A stretch of DNA of 64,000 bases from the NCBI GenBank assembly GCA_905339155.1, contig CAJPFJ010000028.1, forward strand, positions 1 to 64,000. The letters are read 5' to 3'. The notes under the pieces were generated by a model. That model ran no database searches, was not told the DNA's origin, and saw only the letters and a list, made by a program, of their open reading frames with translations. The translations under genes and the position numbers were made by a program. Origin of the DNA: Methanosarcinales archaeon. Its GTDB lineage: Archaea > Halobacteriota > Methanosarcinia > Methanosarcinales > Methanoperedenaceae. This document shows, in pieces, positions 18,451-26,240 of the stretch; position 1 is the stretch's first letter; each line of letters opens with the position of its first letter.

Positions 18451-18481
18451 TTGTCAACTTTTTTTCCATTTAGGTTGATAA
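18451..18481. promoter_or_regulatory. BirA-like biotin operator upstream of bioY
   Basis: TTGTCAAC (18451-18458), then exactly 15 nt, then GTTGATAA (18474-18481) form an inverted repeat with one mismatch. The half-sites and 15-nt spacing match the known BirA biotin-operator pattern. A TATA-like TTTATAAA on the minus strand (about 18485-18492) places transcription initiation over the operator, as expected for biotin repression of bioY. Confidence 0.65.
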
Positions 18482-18570
18482 TGTTTATAAATTAATCGGA
18501 GGGTTTTTCCAATACTTTTTATTTTCTTCTCACAATACATCCTTATATCATCCTGCATAATATCACAAGC

Positions 18571-19356
18571 ATGGCAAGCTACAAGTTGATGGTAAAGGAT
18601 GTTATAAAAAAAGCAGATATTCTTCTTGAGGTAATAGATGCCAGGTTTCCAGACGAAACACGAAATAGCGAAGTTGAGCGAGATATAGCGCGTGCAAATA
18701 AGCCGTTCATAATTGTCATCAATAAATGCGATCTTGTATCAAAGGAAACACTTGAAAAAACTAAATCCCGATTGTCAAAGATCGCACCCACGGTCTTTGT
18801 GTCCAATCAGGAAAAGTTCGGGACAACTTTGTTAAGACATAAGATCCTTGAAATCGCCGGCATAAAAGGGCGTGACATACTGGTGGGTTCCATTGGCTAT
18901 CCCAATACGGGTAAATCATCGGTGATAAATGGCGTATCCGGCAGGCACTCGGCCAGGACGTCCCCGATATCAGGTTTCACAAGAGGAGTTCAACTTGTAG
19001 ATGCAGGTTCACGACTCATGTTCATGGATACGCCGGGTGTAATACCATTTGGTGAGAACGACGAGTATATACAGGGTCTTCTTGGAGTGAAAGATGCAAC
19101 ACACCTGCAGGATAAAATCGGAGTAGCTATGAAGATAATAGAGAAGTTATGTGCCGAGAACAAAACTGCCCTGGAATCCTTATATAAAGTCACAATAGAA
19201 GGACAGGATTGTTATGATGTACTTCTACTTATAGGAAAAAAGTGCAACTTCCTTAAGAAGAAGGGAGAAGTGGATGAAGAAAGAGCAGCTATGAAGATAA
19301 TTAATGATTGGCAAAAAGGGCTGCTTTTGATTTATAGAGTGACGCTTCTGCGGTAA
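18571..19356 (+). CDS. circularly permuted YlqF/RbgA-like GTPase
   Basis: A 261-aa GTPase with permuted motif order. G4 (NKCDL, about residue 51) comes before G1 (GYPNTGKSS, about residue 109), a switch/G2 region (SPISGFTRG) and G3 (DTPGV). Permuted GTPases of this group act in ribosome assembly. A helical C-terminal region follows. The start ATG at 18571 has no SD; a TATA-like region (TTTATTTTC) lies about 40 nt upstream. It is divergent from bioY and its end borders transposon debris. Confidence 0.85.
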   Translation: MASYKLMVKDVIKKADILLEVIDARFPDETRNSEVERDIARANKPFIIVINKCDLVSKETLEKTKSRLSKIAPTVFVSNQEKFGTTLLRHKILEIAGIKGRDILVGSIGYPNTGKSSVINGVSGRHSARTSPISGFTRGVQLVDAGSRLMFMDTPGVIPFGENDEYIQGLLGVKDATHLQDKIGVAMKIIEKLCAENKTALESLYKVTIEGQDCYDVLLLIGKKCNFLKKKGEVDEERAAMKIINDWQKGLLLIYRVTLLR

Positions 19357-19436
19357 ATCCATTTTCATTACTCTTCACCTCCTTTTATCTTATTTATTTT
19401 CAGATTCATCGATCATAGGATGGGAATCTCATTTTT

Positions 19437-19658
19437 ATGGAAGCAACCAACCATGTACCGAGCTACATGTTAACATACATTCAGCTATCGAAAGAGTTTG
19501 TTTACTTGGCCGTTATTATTGATGTTTTCAGTAGACGATGCATTGGCTGGGAACTCAGTCGTCATATCGACAAAGCCTTTAGAAAGGGTACCGCCGAGAT
19601 TCGTCCGAAAATATACTCTAAGGAAACCAATCTCAGCAAATCTTTATTGAACTCGTAA
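19437..19658 (+). pseudogene. transposase fragment (rve integrase-core type)
   Basis: The frame contains LTYIQLSKEFVYLAVIIDVF and SRRCIGWELSRHID. This is the region around the first and second catalytic segments of IS3/IS481-type DDE transposases. The sequence after HID is unrelated, and no other transposase part is present. It marks the left side of the 19.4-24 kb island. Confidence 0.7.
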
Positions 19659-20114
19659 GAGTGTATAAAACTCAGGATTATATAAAATTTGAGGCTTATT
19701 TTTATATTTAAAGGATTAATATTGCTTATTTATTAACTAATAATGGTTTTTGCCACTTTTTACACAGCCTGTCGTACTCACAATACAGAATAATGTTGTC
19801 TATTCAATCGGACTGACATAAATAAGATATAAATCCAAGCTTGCTTCTTCTTTTATGAATAAACTGCATACCTATTCTTCTTTACGATAAGCAACAGTCT
19901 CTGAACATCAGGAGAATATCTGCACATATTTAAACGTGGAAAAAGTGAGGTTTGCTTAGCGTTGTTTTTTTCTCCATTACTACCGGAAGGTCTGCTAGCT
20001 TAAAAATTCCTGCTTTACCTTTTTGGGGGATAGTCAAAAATTGCCATTGAATGTCTCATTAGTAAGAAATAGCATTATGGGCAAGCACTCTATTTTCATG
20101 TACATGAATTTAAC
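19659..20114. other. non-coding stretch left of the peptide-modification locus
   Basis: About 450 nt of AT-rich DNA with frequent stops in all frames. It contains a T-rich tract at about 19960-19980. No gene or RNA could be recognised. It is probably decayed insertion-sequence DNA. Confidence 0.4.
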
Positions 20115-20129
20115 CGAAAGGTTTATCTA
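20115..20129 (+). promoter_or_regulatory. BRE/TATA promoter of the RiPP-like locus
   Basis: CGAAAG (20115-20120) followed by TTTATCTA (20122-20129) fits an archaeal BRE/TATA pair. Initiation about 25 nt downstream would start the transcript just before ATG 20161, leaving a leader of roughly 10 nt. Confidence 0.5.
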
Positions 20130-20160
20130 TAAAAATGTTAAATATTAAATTAGTGGGAAT

Positions 20161-20295
20161 ATGGTTAAAAACGAGAAGTATGTAAAAATTTCAACTCATG
20201 TGGGTTCGATAACGTTTGTCCCTTATTTTACCACAGGCAGTTATAGTGCTATCTCAAATGTTACTGAAAGAGTGGAACCATATGGAAAGCACTGA
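20161..20295 (+). CDS. 44-aa ORF at the head of the RiPP-like locus
   Basis: The first ORF after the promoter, preceded by GTGGGA. It encodes a beta-rich peptide including YVKISTHVGSITFVPYF and ending in VEPYGKH. The family is unknown. It could be an additional precursor, a small partner or the shortened N-terminus of a lost gene. The composition is AT-rich like the surrounding genome, unlike the GC-rich enzyme genes that follow. Confidence 0.4.
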   Translation: MVKNEKYVKISTHVGSITFVPYFTTGSYSAISNVTERVEPYGKH

Positions 20296-20332
20296 GAAGA
20301 ATGAATCTAATTGCAGGGGAGAGAAAAAGTTC

Positions 20333-20452
20333 ATGGAACAAATAGAAGTAAATAAACAATCACCTGGAAAGCTCGGTGAGGTAAGCGCAGCGATTGCAAA
20401 GCCTCCCGAAGGCAGTAGCCCCGTGTACGAAAACTGGCTGTGGGAAAAATGA
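20333..20452 (+). CDS. candidate RiPP precursor peptide, 39 aa
   Basis: ATG 20333 is preceded by AGGGGAGAG at 9 nt; an in-frame ATG at 20282 would add 17 residues. The product has a hydrophilic leader-like part (KLGEVSAAIAKPPEGSS) and a short aromatic C-terminus, PVYENWLWEK. Its stop overlaps the radical SAM start (ATGA at 20449), so it is coupled to an enzyme carrying a PqqD-like leader-binding domain. YEN and WEK fit the aromatic-X-Asn/Lys pattern used by three-residue cyclophane-forming radical SAM enzymes. The precursor role is inference. Confidence 0.55.
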   Translation: MEQIEVNKQSPGKLGEVSAAIAKPPEGSSPVYENWLWEK

Positions 20453-21861
20453 CTCTCATGGCAAAAAATCAAGATTACATCTTGAAACACATAGATCCAG
20501 AAACAGGCTACGGTCTCCTCTATTCCGAGAAGAATGATAGATGCCTTTTTCTGAACACCGTAGCAACTCTACTGTGGACGATGCCCTCCGATTTTTTGGA
20601 TTCCTCCCGGGAGAGCTGCACAGTAGCTAAGAGCATGAAATCACCTAATGCTGCCGATTACGTGGCAAAAGTCGCTGATGACATGCGCCAGAGCGGGCTG
20701 TTCCGTCCCCTAGAGGATGGCGAGGCTCTCAAGGGCGCTTCGATGAATGATGAAGTATATACACTGAACCAGATATATTTTTATGCTGCGATGGAATGCA
20801 ACGCCCACTGCTATCATTGCTATCAGCCAACGACAAAAGTCGATGCTTCCACAGAGCAGAAGAGCAAACGGGTTGGGAAGGAGGTCTTCATGAATTTCAT
20901 TGAGAGCGCCCTGCCCCTTGGCTTGGAGCACGTCAAAATCACAGGGGGTGAACCACTGCTCAGAGGCGATCTCGGAGAGATCATCAGGGGAATCAGGAAG
21001 CTGGGGCCAAGCGTGGCTCTGGAGACCAACGGCTTTCTGATCGATGAAAAGGCTGCAGATATGCTCTCTCAAGGTGAGGTGGAGGTCTCTATATCCCTGG
21101 ATGGGGGGTCGGAGGTGGTGCATGACTCCCTCCGAGGGCTTCCAGGTTCCTTCCAGAGAGCCACCAGAGCGATGAAGATGCTATCTGATAGAGGATGCGA
21201 ACCCCAAGTGGTCATGTCCATCTCCCGAAGGAATCTGGGCGAGGTCGAGAAGACCATAAGCGTGGCCGCATCAAATGGCTGCAGCCTTGTGAAGATCAAC
21301 CCCCTCAGCACATTTGGCAGTGCAGAGAGGCTGAAGGGTAGCGAGATAATACTGACCATAAAAGAGCTCATAGAGATGCGTAAGCGAAGAAAGGATTTGG
21401 AGGCGAAGTATGGTGTATCGCTCTTCTTCGAGTTGCCCCCCTCCTTTGCCTCCCCTTATGAGATCGCCAGTGGCCGAACAGGCATGTGCCCATTTAAAAA
21501 TATGCTGGGTGTACTACCCGATGGATCCATCTCCTTCTGTGGCATTGGGAACATCTACCACGATCTCATCTTTGGCAGGATCGATGAAGAAGGCTTTGAT
21601 ATTCAGCGACTCTGGCAGGAAGCAGAAGCTCTGATCGAGATCCGCACCCTCCTTTCAGGCAAACTGAAAGGGGTATGCGGTCTGTGCGTCTTCGAATCAT
21701 TTTGCAAAGGCTCCTGCCGGGCCCATGCTTATGGAGAGTCAAGGTCATTTCTGGCTCCCGACCCTTTGTGTCAGCGTGCCTTTGAGGAGGGCATTTTTCC
21801 AGATTATTATTTAATTATGATCACAGAGATGATAGGAGGTGAAAAGGAATGGCTAATTTAA
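20449..21861 (+). CDS. RRE-radical SAM-SPASM peptide maturase
   Basis: A 470-aa protein. Residues about 5-90 form a PqqD-like RiPP recognition element (DRCLFLNTVATLLWTM, then VAKVADDMRQSGLF). The radical SAM core has CNAHCYHC (about residue 113) and GGEPLLRGDLGEI. The SPASM domain has CPFKNMLGVLPDGSISFCG, CGLCVFESFCKGSC and a last Cys in DPLCQRA. This architecture modifies ribosomal peptides. The start at ATG 20449 overlaps the precursor stop. Base composition is clearly more GC-rich than the neighbours, with frequent TCC, CTC and AGG codons, suggesting transfer from another lineage. Confidence 0.85.
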   Translation: MTLMAKNQDYILKHIDPETGYGLLYSEKNDRCLFLNTVATLLWTMPSDFLDSSRESCTVAKSMKSPNAADYVAKVADDMRQSGLFRPLEDGEALKGASMNDEVYTLNQIYFYAAMECNAHCYHCYQPTTKVDASTEQKSKRVGKEVFMNFIESALPLGLEHVKITGGEPLLRGDLGEIIRGIRKLGPSVALETNGFLIDEKAADMLSQGEVEVSISLDGGSEVVHDSLRGLPGSFQRATRAMKMLSDRGCEPQVVMSISRRNLGEVEKTISVAASNGCSLVKINPLSTFGSAERLKGSEIILTIKELIEMRKRRKDLEAKYGVSLFFELPPSFASPYEIASGRTGMCPFKNMLGVLPDGSISFCGIGNIYHDLIFGRIDEEGFDIQRLWQEAEALIEIRTLLSGKLKGVCGLCVFESFCKGSCRAHAYGESRSFLAPDPLCQRAFEEGIFPDYYLIMITEMIGGEKEWLI

Positions 21862-22007
21862 TCGGGTCCATGCGCGATATGCTCGATGCCCTGGAGGCAC
21901 AGCAGACACCAGGTGTGGCTGAATTGGCAAAAAAGGTAAGATGCCGATCTGGTAGCTGCAGCAGTGGCACAATCAAGAAGTTAGCAGAAGAAGAGGTCTC
22001 AGAGTAG
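21849..22007 (+). CDS. 52-aa small protein overlapping the maturase end
   Basis: A short ORF with an excellent ribosome binding site (AGGAGGTG, 8 nt spacing) that overlaps the last 13 nt of the maturase gene. It encodes a helical N-terminus (SMRDMLDALEAQQTPGVAEL) and a KVRCRSGSCSSGTIKKLAEE segment with two Cys. It could be a second precursor, a delivery protein or a FeoC-like miniature helix-turn-helix protein. Tight coupling to the maturase is the main evidence of function. A strong hairpin follows 34 nt later. Confidence 0.55.
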   Translation: MANLIGSMRDMLDALEAQQTPGVAELAKKVRCRSGSCSSGTIKKLAEEEVSE

Positions 22008-22040
22008 GTCTCTGCACAGAAAGCCAATGTCATAAATCTA

Positions 22041-22079
22041 AGAGCTTGTCTGAAAATTTAATGTATTTCGACAAGCTCT
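22041..22079. repeat. perfect 10-bp hairpin with IS-end-like sequence
   Basis: AGAGCTTGTC (22041-22050) and GACAAGCTCT (22070-22079) form a perfect stem with a 19-nt AT-rich loop. The left arm plus loop (AGAGCTTGTCTGAAAATT) nearly repeats the sequence at 23404 before the transposase fragment. It is therefore probably an insertion-sequence end that may also stop or pause transcription. Confidence 0.6.
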
Positions 22080-22151
22080 GACAGTACCAATTTACCACAA
22101 CTTATCACCAATGAGAGGAGCTGATTCATTCCAATTTTTGGGGAGCTATTT

Positions 22152-23405
22152 ATGGGACCAAGAGAAGTAGTTATTTTTTGCTCCATGGAGGAGGATCACT
22201 GGGAGCCTACCCTGATACGAGGGGCCTTATGGCATCACGGCATAAGGTCACGGGTCTTAGGTTACAAGAGCTTGGAGAAGGTCGATGAGAATGCCCTCTG
22301 CATAGTCCTCTCAACGCATAAGAAGAAGGAGGCAGCCTTAATATGTCCAGGCGACCTGGCAAAGCCAATAGTGCTGGCAGGTCATGATATCACACAGGAG
22401 TATATTATGAAGAGATTTGCTGTCTCAGAAGACGAGATAGTCGTATACGGAGAACCATACGCCCTCCTCCCGAAGCTGGCGATGGATCAAGATTTCTTGA
22501 GCCAAATGAGAGGAAAGGCGGTCCTTGGACCGCTACTCGATACCCGGGAGTACAGTACATATCCTGCTATAGAAAAAAACGAGTTTGTCTCGATCATGAC
22601 CTCGATGGGATGCATGAAGAGATGCGGTTACTGCACTTACGGCAGGACTTTTTCCGGCCTTTACTCCAAGAAATTTTCAAGAAGATCGCGCCCCTGGAAA
22701 TCGGTTCAAAAAGAACTCATCGATTTCATGGGAAAGGGCATCAACGTCTTCGCCCTGCTGGCAGATCAGTTTCTGTCAGCAGATCCGGAGGAGAACCAGG
22801 AGTTGTACGCTCTGGCCTCAAATTGGGATGTCAAGAAGTATGGGCGGCCCATGCTTACTTTTACCATTTCCCCACTGGAGGTTCTCGGCAATAGATCCCT
22901 TTTGAAGGCCATGTCCATGTTGTTCCAGATCTATCCCAGATACTCCATCGATAGCTTCGATCCGGACACGCTGGCCCTCTTGGACCTGGACTTCGATGCC
23001 TCCCAGGCACTGGAAGCTCTGGAATTCCTGACTCACTTGAGGCTCTCCTTCCGCATCAACTACATTTTCATTCGGCCCGGCATGACCCTCAGACGCATCG
23101 AGAAGGAGCTAAATCACTTCAAATCTATAGCTGCTGCCACCTCTTACATGACCCCCTATGAAAAGCTCCTGCTGGCCTTTGATCTCTTCTCCCATGATCT
23201 CCAAGCAATGAGAGGCACATCGGTATGGGAGGAGAAGAGGGTACATGAGGGATATGAAGCCTGGCTTCAGCCGGAGATATTGAGGGTAATGTCCAAGATC
23301 CAAGAAGCCATGCGGGGGGAGATGGGCCACCTGCAAACCACGAATAAAAGAGATGAACCTTTGCATGCCATCATCGATGCAGGACTGGTGGAGATAAAGT
23401 CTTAG
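22152..23405 (+). CDS. second radical SAM enzyme (class B/B12-like), 417 aa
   Basis: The N-terminal 150 residues resemble a degenerate cobalamin-binding-like Rossmann domain without the classical DxHxxG signature. The radical SAM core follows with CMKRCGYCTYG at about residue 156. The protein ends in a helical region. It starts at ATG 22152 after GGGGAG. Such enzymes methylate unreactive carbons, sometimes in peptide natural products. It follows the maturase and 52-aa ORF on the same strand with a similarly GC-rich composition. It may be a second tailoring enzyme of the same pathway or an independently acquired gene. Confidence 0.75.
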   Translation: MGPREVVIFCSMEEDHWEPTLIRGALWHHGIRSRVLGYKSLEKVDENALCIVLSTHKKKEAALICPGDLAKPIVLAGHDITQEYIMKRFAVSEDEIVVYGEPYALLPKLAMDQDFLSQMRGKAVLGPLLDTREYSTYPAIEKNEFVSIMTSMGCMKRCGYCTYGRTFSGLYSKKFSRRSRPWKSVQKELIDFMGKGINVFALLADQFLSADPEENQELYALASNWDVKKYGRPMLTFTISPLEVLGNRSLLKAMSMLFQIYPRYSIDSFDPDTLALLDLDFDASQALEALEFLTHLRLSFRINYIFIRPGMTLRRIEKELNHFKSIAAATSYMTPYEKLLLAFDLFSHDLQAMRGTSVWEEKRVHEGYEAWLQPEILRVMSKIQEAMRGEMGHLQTTNKRDEPLHAIIDAGLVEIKS

Positions 23406-23422
23406 AGCCTGTCTGAAAATTA
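23403..23422. repeat. insertion-sequence terminal repeat
   Basis: TAGAGCCTGTCTGAAAATTA overlaps the stop of the second radical SAM gene and precedes an IS5-like transposase fragment by 30 nt. Almost the same sequence occurs in the same orientation at 22040-22059. The two copies bracket the radical SAM gene. Confidence 0.55.
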
Positions 23423-23452
23423 GACATTTCTTGACGAATAGATAGTTCGTTA

Positions 23453-23620
23453 GTGTCAGAACAAAATAAACGAACATCTTATCAGATTGACCTATCTGAT
23501 AAAGAATGGCAAAAGGTTGAAAATTGTATTCTAAAACCAAAAACGAAACGAGGCAGAAAGCATAAACATCCTCTGCGGGAAATAATTAAAGGGTATCACC
23601 ACGATGTTAGATCGAGAGAG
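23453..23620 (+). pseudogene. IS5-like transposase, N-terminal fragment
   Basis: The frame reads TSYQIDLSDKEWQKVENCIL and KRGRKHKHPLREIIKGY, the N-terminal DNA-binding part of IS5-family transposases (DLTDxxWxxIxPLLP...GRPRKHPLR). After about residue 56 the homology ends, and the rest of the transposase is missing. The open frame running on to 23926 is unrelated sequence. Confidence 0.7.
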
Positions 23621-23689
23621 TCATGTCCTCCTATCGTCCTTTCTTACACAAGTTCGCCAGTAATATGTGAAACATATTATATATGTCCA

Positions 23690-23960
23690 AAACGTACTTA
23701 TTCGTGCATAAAAAGGACGAGAAGGCAACAGGTTAATTCACGGGAACGGATCCCAAACGCCGATGTTTGTTACACTCTCGACCTACTTTATGTAGGTGCA
23801 AGAATGATTAACTATTCTCGCAAGGATGTTGTATATACGAATGCCCGTCAAGGAATTCTCAATAGAGGTTCGATGCAGCAGGACGCCCAAGTCCTTAGGG
23901 TTTGGGTAGTTCACTCGTGGAGTTGAATTTCCATAGTCTGGCAGGACGAGCAGATAGCCG
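23690..23960 (+). mobile_element. probable IS200/IS605-type end remnant
   Basis: The segment ends with a short hairpin-capable motif GCCCAAGTCCTTAGGGTTTG followed by GGTAGTTCAC. It is read in frame as a peptide ending SMQQDAQVLRVWVVHSWS. This resembles the right ends of archaeal TnpB-type (IS200/IS605) elements, where the tnpB 3' end overlaps the guide-RNA scaffold. No TnpB catalytic motifs remain. The assignment rests on resemblance only. Confidence 0.4.
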
Positions 23961-24178
23961 CTTTAAATATAATGATTAATGATAAATAGTATAAATATTA
24001 TAAAAAAAACATATATGAAAGTTATTACTATATATATGAGAACGTGCAATGGTACATAGCCAGAAATGTCAAGTCGTGGGTTATAAGCATTAGAGCTCGA
24101 AATCAACAGAAACTTTTCTACTGGGTTCAAGAAAAAGACTCCTGAATCAATTCAGGGGACTAATCAAAAGGTGAAATA

Positions 24179-24397
24179 ATGGAATTTAAAGAAATAAATG
24201 TACTGGAGAGTATCGTCCAGCAAATTGGTGAAGAGCCGTTTGCTGACATCGCAGTTGATGCGGGAAAGGGGAATTTTCTCTATTCGAATGCCAATCATGT
24301 GTTATACGATAATGCTCTTGAGGAGATGGACATGGAAAGAGCGAGATATCTGCTAAATACAGACGAAATGTCAGAAGAAATATTAAAAATAAATTAA
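24179..24397 (+). CDS. 72-aa acidic protein at the head of the PHA operon
   Basis: An unrecognised acidic protein (many Glu, Asp and Asn; KEINVLESIVQQIGEEPFAD). The start is preceded by AGGTGAAATA. It lies 11 nt before the phasin-like gene and is probably co-transcribed with the PHA genes. A small granule-associated or regulatory role is possible but not shown by sequence. A short hairpin (CCTGAATCAATTCAGG) lies just upstream in the leader at about 24141-24156. Confidence 0.65.
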   Translation: MEFKEINVLESIVQQIGEEPFADIAVDAGKGNFLYSNANHVLYDNALEEMDMERARYLLNTDEMSEEILKIN

Positions 24398-24408
24398 GGT
24401 GAATTATT

Positions 24409-25494
24409 ATGGTTAAAAAAACTGAAGAAATAAAAGATATAAATGAAGAAAATAAGGATATTTTCAAAACATGGACAGACAGCCACAAAGCCGTTTCAAA
24501 AATGTGGGAAGATTCTTACTTAAATCTATACAAGCCCTGGTTTGAATCCACAGAAGCGCTTTTCGGGAAAGCGTCTCTTCTCTCAAAAGATGCTACACCA
24601 GAAAAATATAAGGAATTTTATGGTGAATGGATGAAAACGTCCCAGAACAGCTTCGGAAAATTTTATCAAATCCCGACCCTTGAATCCAGCAAGGAAACAT
24701 ATGAGAAACTCTTGAGTAGCGCAGAGGAATCGAAAAAAATCTACATGTCATGGATCGCCGAATTAGAGGAGAATTCCAGGGCGACCCGCGAAGTACTCCA
24801 GAGCGAACAAGATCCTGCAAAATCTAAAGAAGTGTATGAGATGTGGATCAAGTCATATGGAAAAATGCTTGATGATCTTCTTACACTGCCGATGCGGCAA
24901 AATATGAAAGAGATCTTTGAGAAAGCAGGAGTTCCGGATTTCTATTCAGAGACATTTGAGCAGATATCAAAACTATGGAAAGACTCATACGCAAAACTCT
25001 ATGTGCCGTATATTGATTCTATGCTGAAGCTTTCTGAGAAATCAGCACATATCTCCAGGGGTAATGCAAGCCCTGAAGCCTATAAGGAATTTTATACCTT
25101 ATGGCTGGATGCATATCAGGAGACCTATGGCAAGTTATTTGATATCCAGTCCAGGCAACCTTCAAAAGAAGTATTGGAGTATTTCTTGCACAACGCAAAC
25201 GTTAATCAAAACCTCTACAAGTCATGGATAGCAACCCTTGAAAAACTGTCATTGAAGTCTCAGGAATTATCGAAACGAACATCTGATCCGGAGGCATATA
25301 AGCAATTTTATAATCTCTGGGCAAAAACGTATGAAAAGGCATTTGATAACTTCTTTGAGAATATGCCCACCGCCAGCCCGTTTAAAGAGATTCTGGAGCC
25401 AGTAAAGAATGCTGCCAGGATATACTCTGATACATATACCAGCATATCCAGGAGTTGGGAGAAATCATATCCGTCTTCCACAGGTGCGGTTTAA
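24409..25494 (+). CDS. phasin/PhaE-like repeat protein, 361 aa
   Basis: An all-helical protein built from about five to six degenerate repeats of roughly 55-60 aa. Each contains a (S/A)xxYKEFYxxWxxxYxxxxGK(F/L)-type helix (for example PEKYKEFYGEWMK, PEAYKEFYTLWLD, PEAYKQFYNLWAK) and SAEESKKIYMSWIAELEE. The repeat resembles the PhaE subunit farther down the operon. It likely coats PHA granules or assists PHA synthase. It starts at ATG 24409 after AAGGTGAATT. It shares long nearly identical DNA segments with the next gene, pointing to recent duplication. Confidence 0.75.
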   Translation: MVKKTEEIKDINEENKDIFKTWTDSHKAVSKMWEDSYLNLYKPWFESTEALFGKASLLSKDATPEKYKEFYGEWMKTSQNSFGKFYQIPTLESSKETYEKLLSSAEESKKIYMSWIAELEENSRATREVLQSEQDPAKSKEVYEMWIKSYGKMLDDLLTLPMRQNMKEIFEKAGVPDFYSETFEQISKLWKDSYAKLYVPYIDSMLKLSEKSAHISRGNASPEAYKEFYTLWLDAYQETYGKLFDIQSRQPSKEVLEYFLHNANVNQNLYKSWIATLEKLSLKSQELSKRTSDPEAYKQFYNLWAKTYEKAFDNFFENMPTASPFKEILEPVKNAARIYSDTYTSISRSWEKSYPSSTGAV

Positions 25495-25534
25495 ATATAA
25501 ACAAATTCAAAACAAATTAAACAGAGAGAATAAT

Positions 25535-26218
25535 ATGGATAATAATATGGATAAAAAAATTGAAGAAAGAAAAGATATGAAGGAAGAAAGGAAAGGCAAT
25601 TCTCGGGTAGAGGCTCGTAAAACTGTCTCAACAACTCCATCTTCGTGGTGGGAAGATAGAAAGAAGATAGAGCAAACAGGTCCGAAAGATCAAAAGAAGA
25701 GTATATACGAACCTGAAAAACAGATGGGAGTCAACGTTGAAGAAAAGAAAGATATCTCTCAGATAATGTGCGGTAGCCACACAGCCCTTTCAAGAATGTT
25801 TGAGGATTCATATTTAAGGTTATACAAGAACTGGTTAGAAATCGGAAAATTTTATCAAATCCCGACCCTTGAATCCAGAAAGGAAACATTTGAGAAACTC
25901 TTGAGTAGCGCAGAGGAATCAAAAAGAATCTACATATCATGTATCGCCGAATTAGAGGAGAATTCCAGGGCGGCACGCGAAGTACTCCAGGGCGAAAAAG
26001 GGAATGCAAACCCCGAAGCCTATAAGGAATTTTATACTCTCTGGACAAATACATATGAAAAGTCATTTGATAACTTCTTTGAGAATATGCCCACCGCCAG
26101 CCCGTTTAAAGAGGTTCTGGAGCCTGTAAAGAATGCTGCCCGGATATACTCAGATACATTTACCAGCATATCCAGGATGTGGATTAAATCGTATCCCTGC
26201 TTCACAGGTGCAGTTTAA
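25535..26218 (+). CDS. second phasin-like protein, shortened paralogue, 227 aa
   Basis: The start is ATG 25535 after AGAGAG; an upstream frame from 25409 overlaps the previous gene and is not real. The N-terminal 70 residues are highly charged and low-complexity (EERKDMKEERKG). The rest copies parts of the 361-aa neighbour: KFYQIPTLESRKETFEKLLS, the EELEENSRA region, then the C-terminal NFFENMPTASPFKEVLEPVK block. The middle repeats of the neighbour are absent, so it arose by duplication and internal deletion. Probable granule-associated role. Confidence 0.7.
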   Translation: MDNNMDKKIEERKDMKEERKGNSRVEARKTVSTTPSSWWEDRKKIEQTGPKDQKKSIYEPEKQMGVNVEEKKDISQIMCGSHTALSRMFEDSYLRLYKNWLEIGKFYQIPTLESRKETFEKLLSSAEESKRIYISCIAELEENSRAAREVLQGEKGNANPEAYKEFYTLWTNTYEKSFDNFFENMPTASPFKEVLEPVKNAARIYSDTFTSISRMWIKSYPCFTGAV

Positions 26219-26240
26219 GATTGGAAAATCCAATCTTAAA
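26214..26240 (+). terminator. 12-bp perfect hairpin after the phasin genes
   Basis: TTTAAGATTGGA (26214-26225) and TCCAATCTTAAA (26229-26240) pair perfectly around a 3-nt loop. The left arm contains the stop codon of the second phasin gene. It could end or attenuate transcription before phaE. Confidence 0.5.

Noticed and set aside
20076-20094. 18-nt identity with bases near 30570 inside an SDR gene
   Set aside because: One short exact match could arise by chance in 64 kb, and the flanks do not agree.
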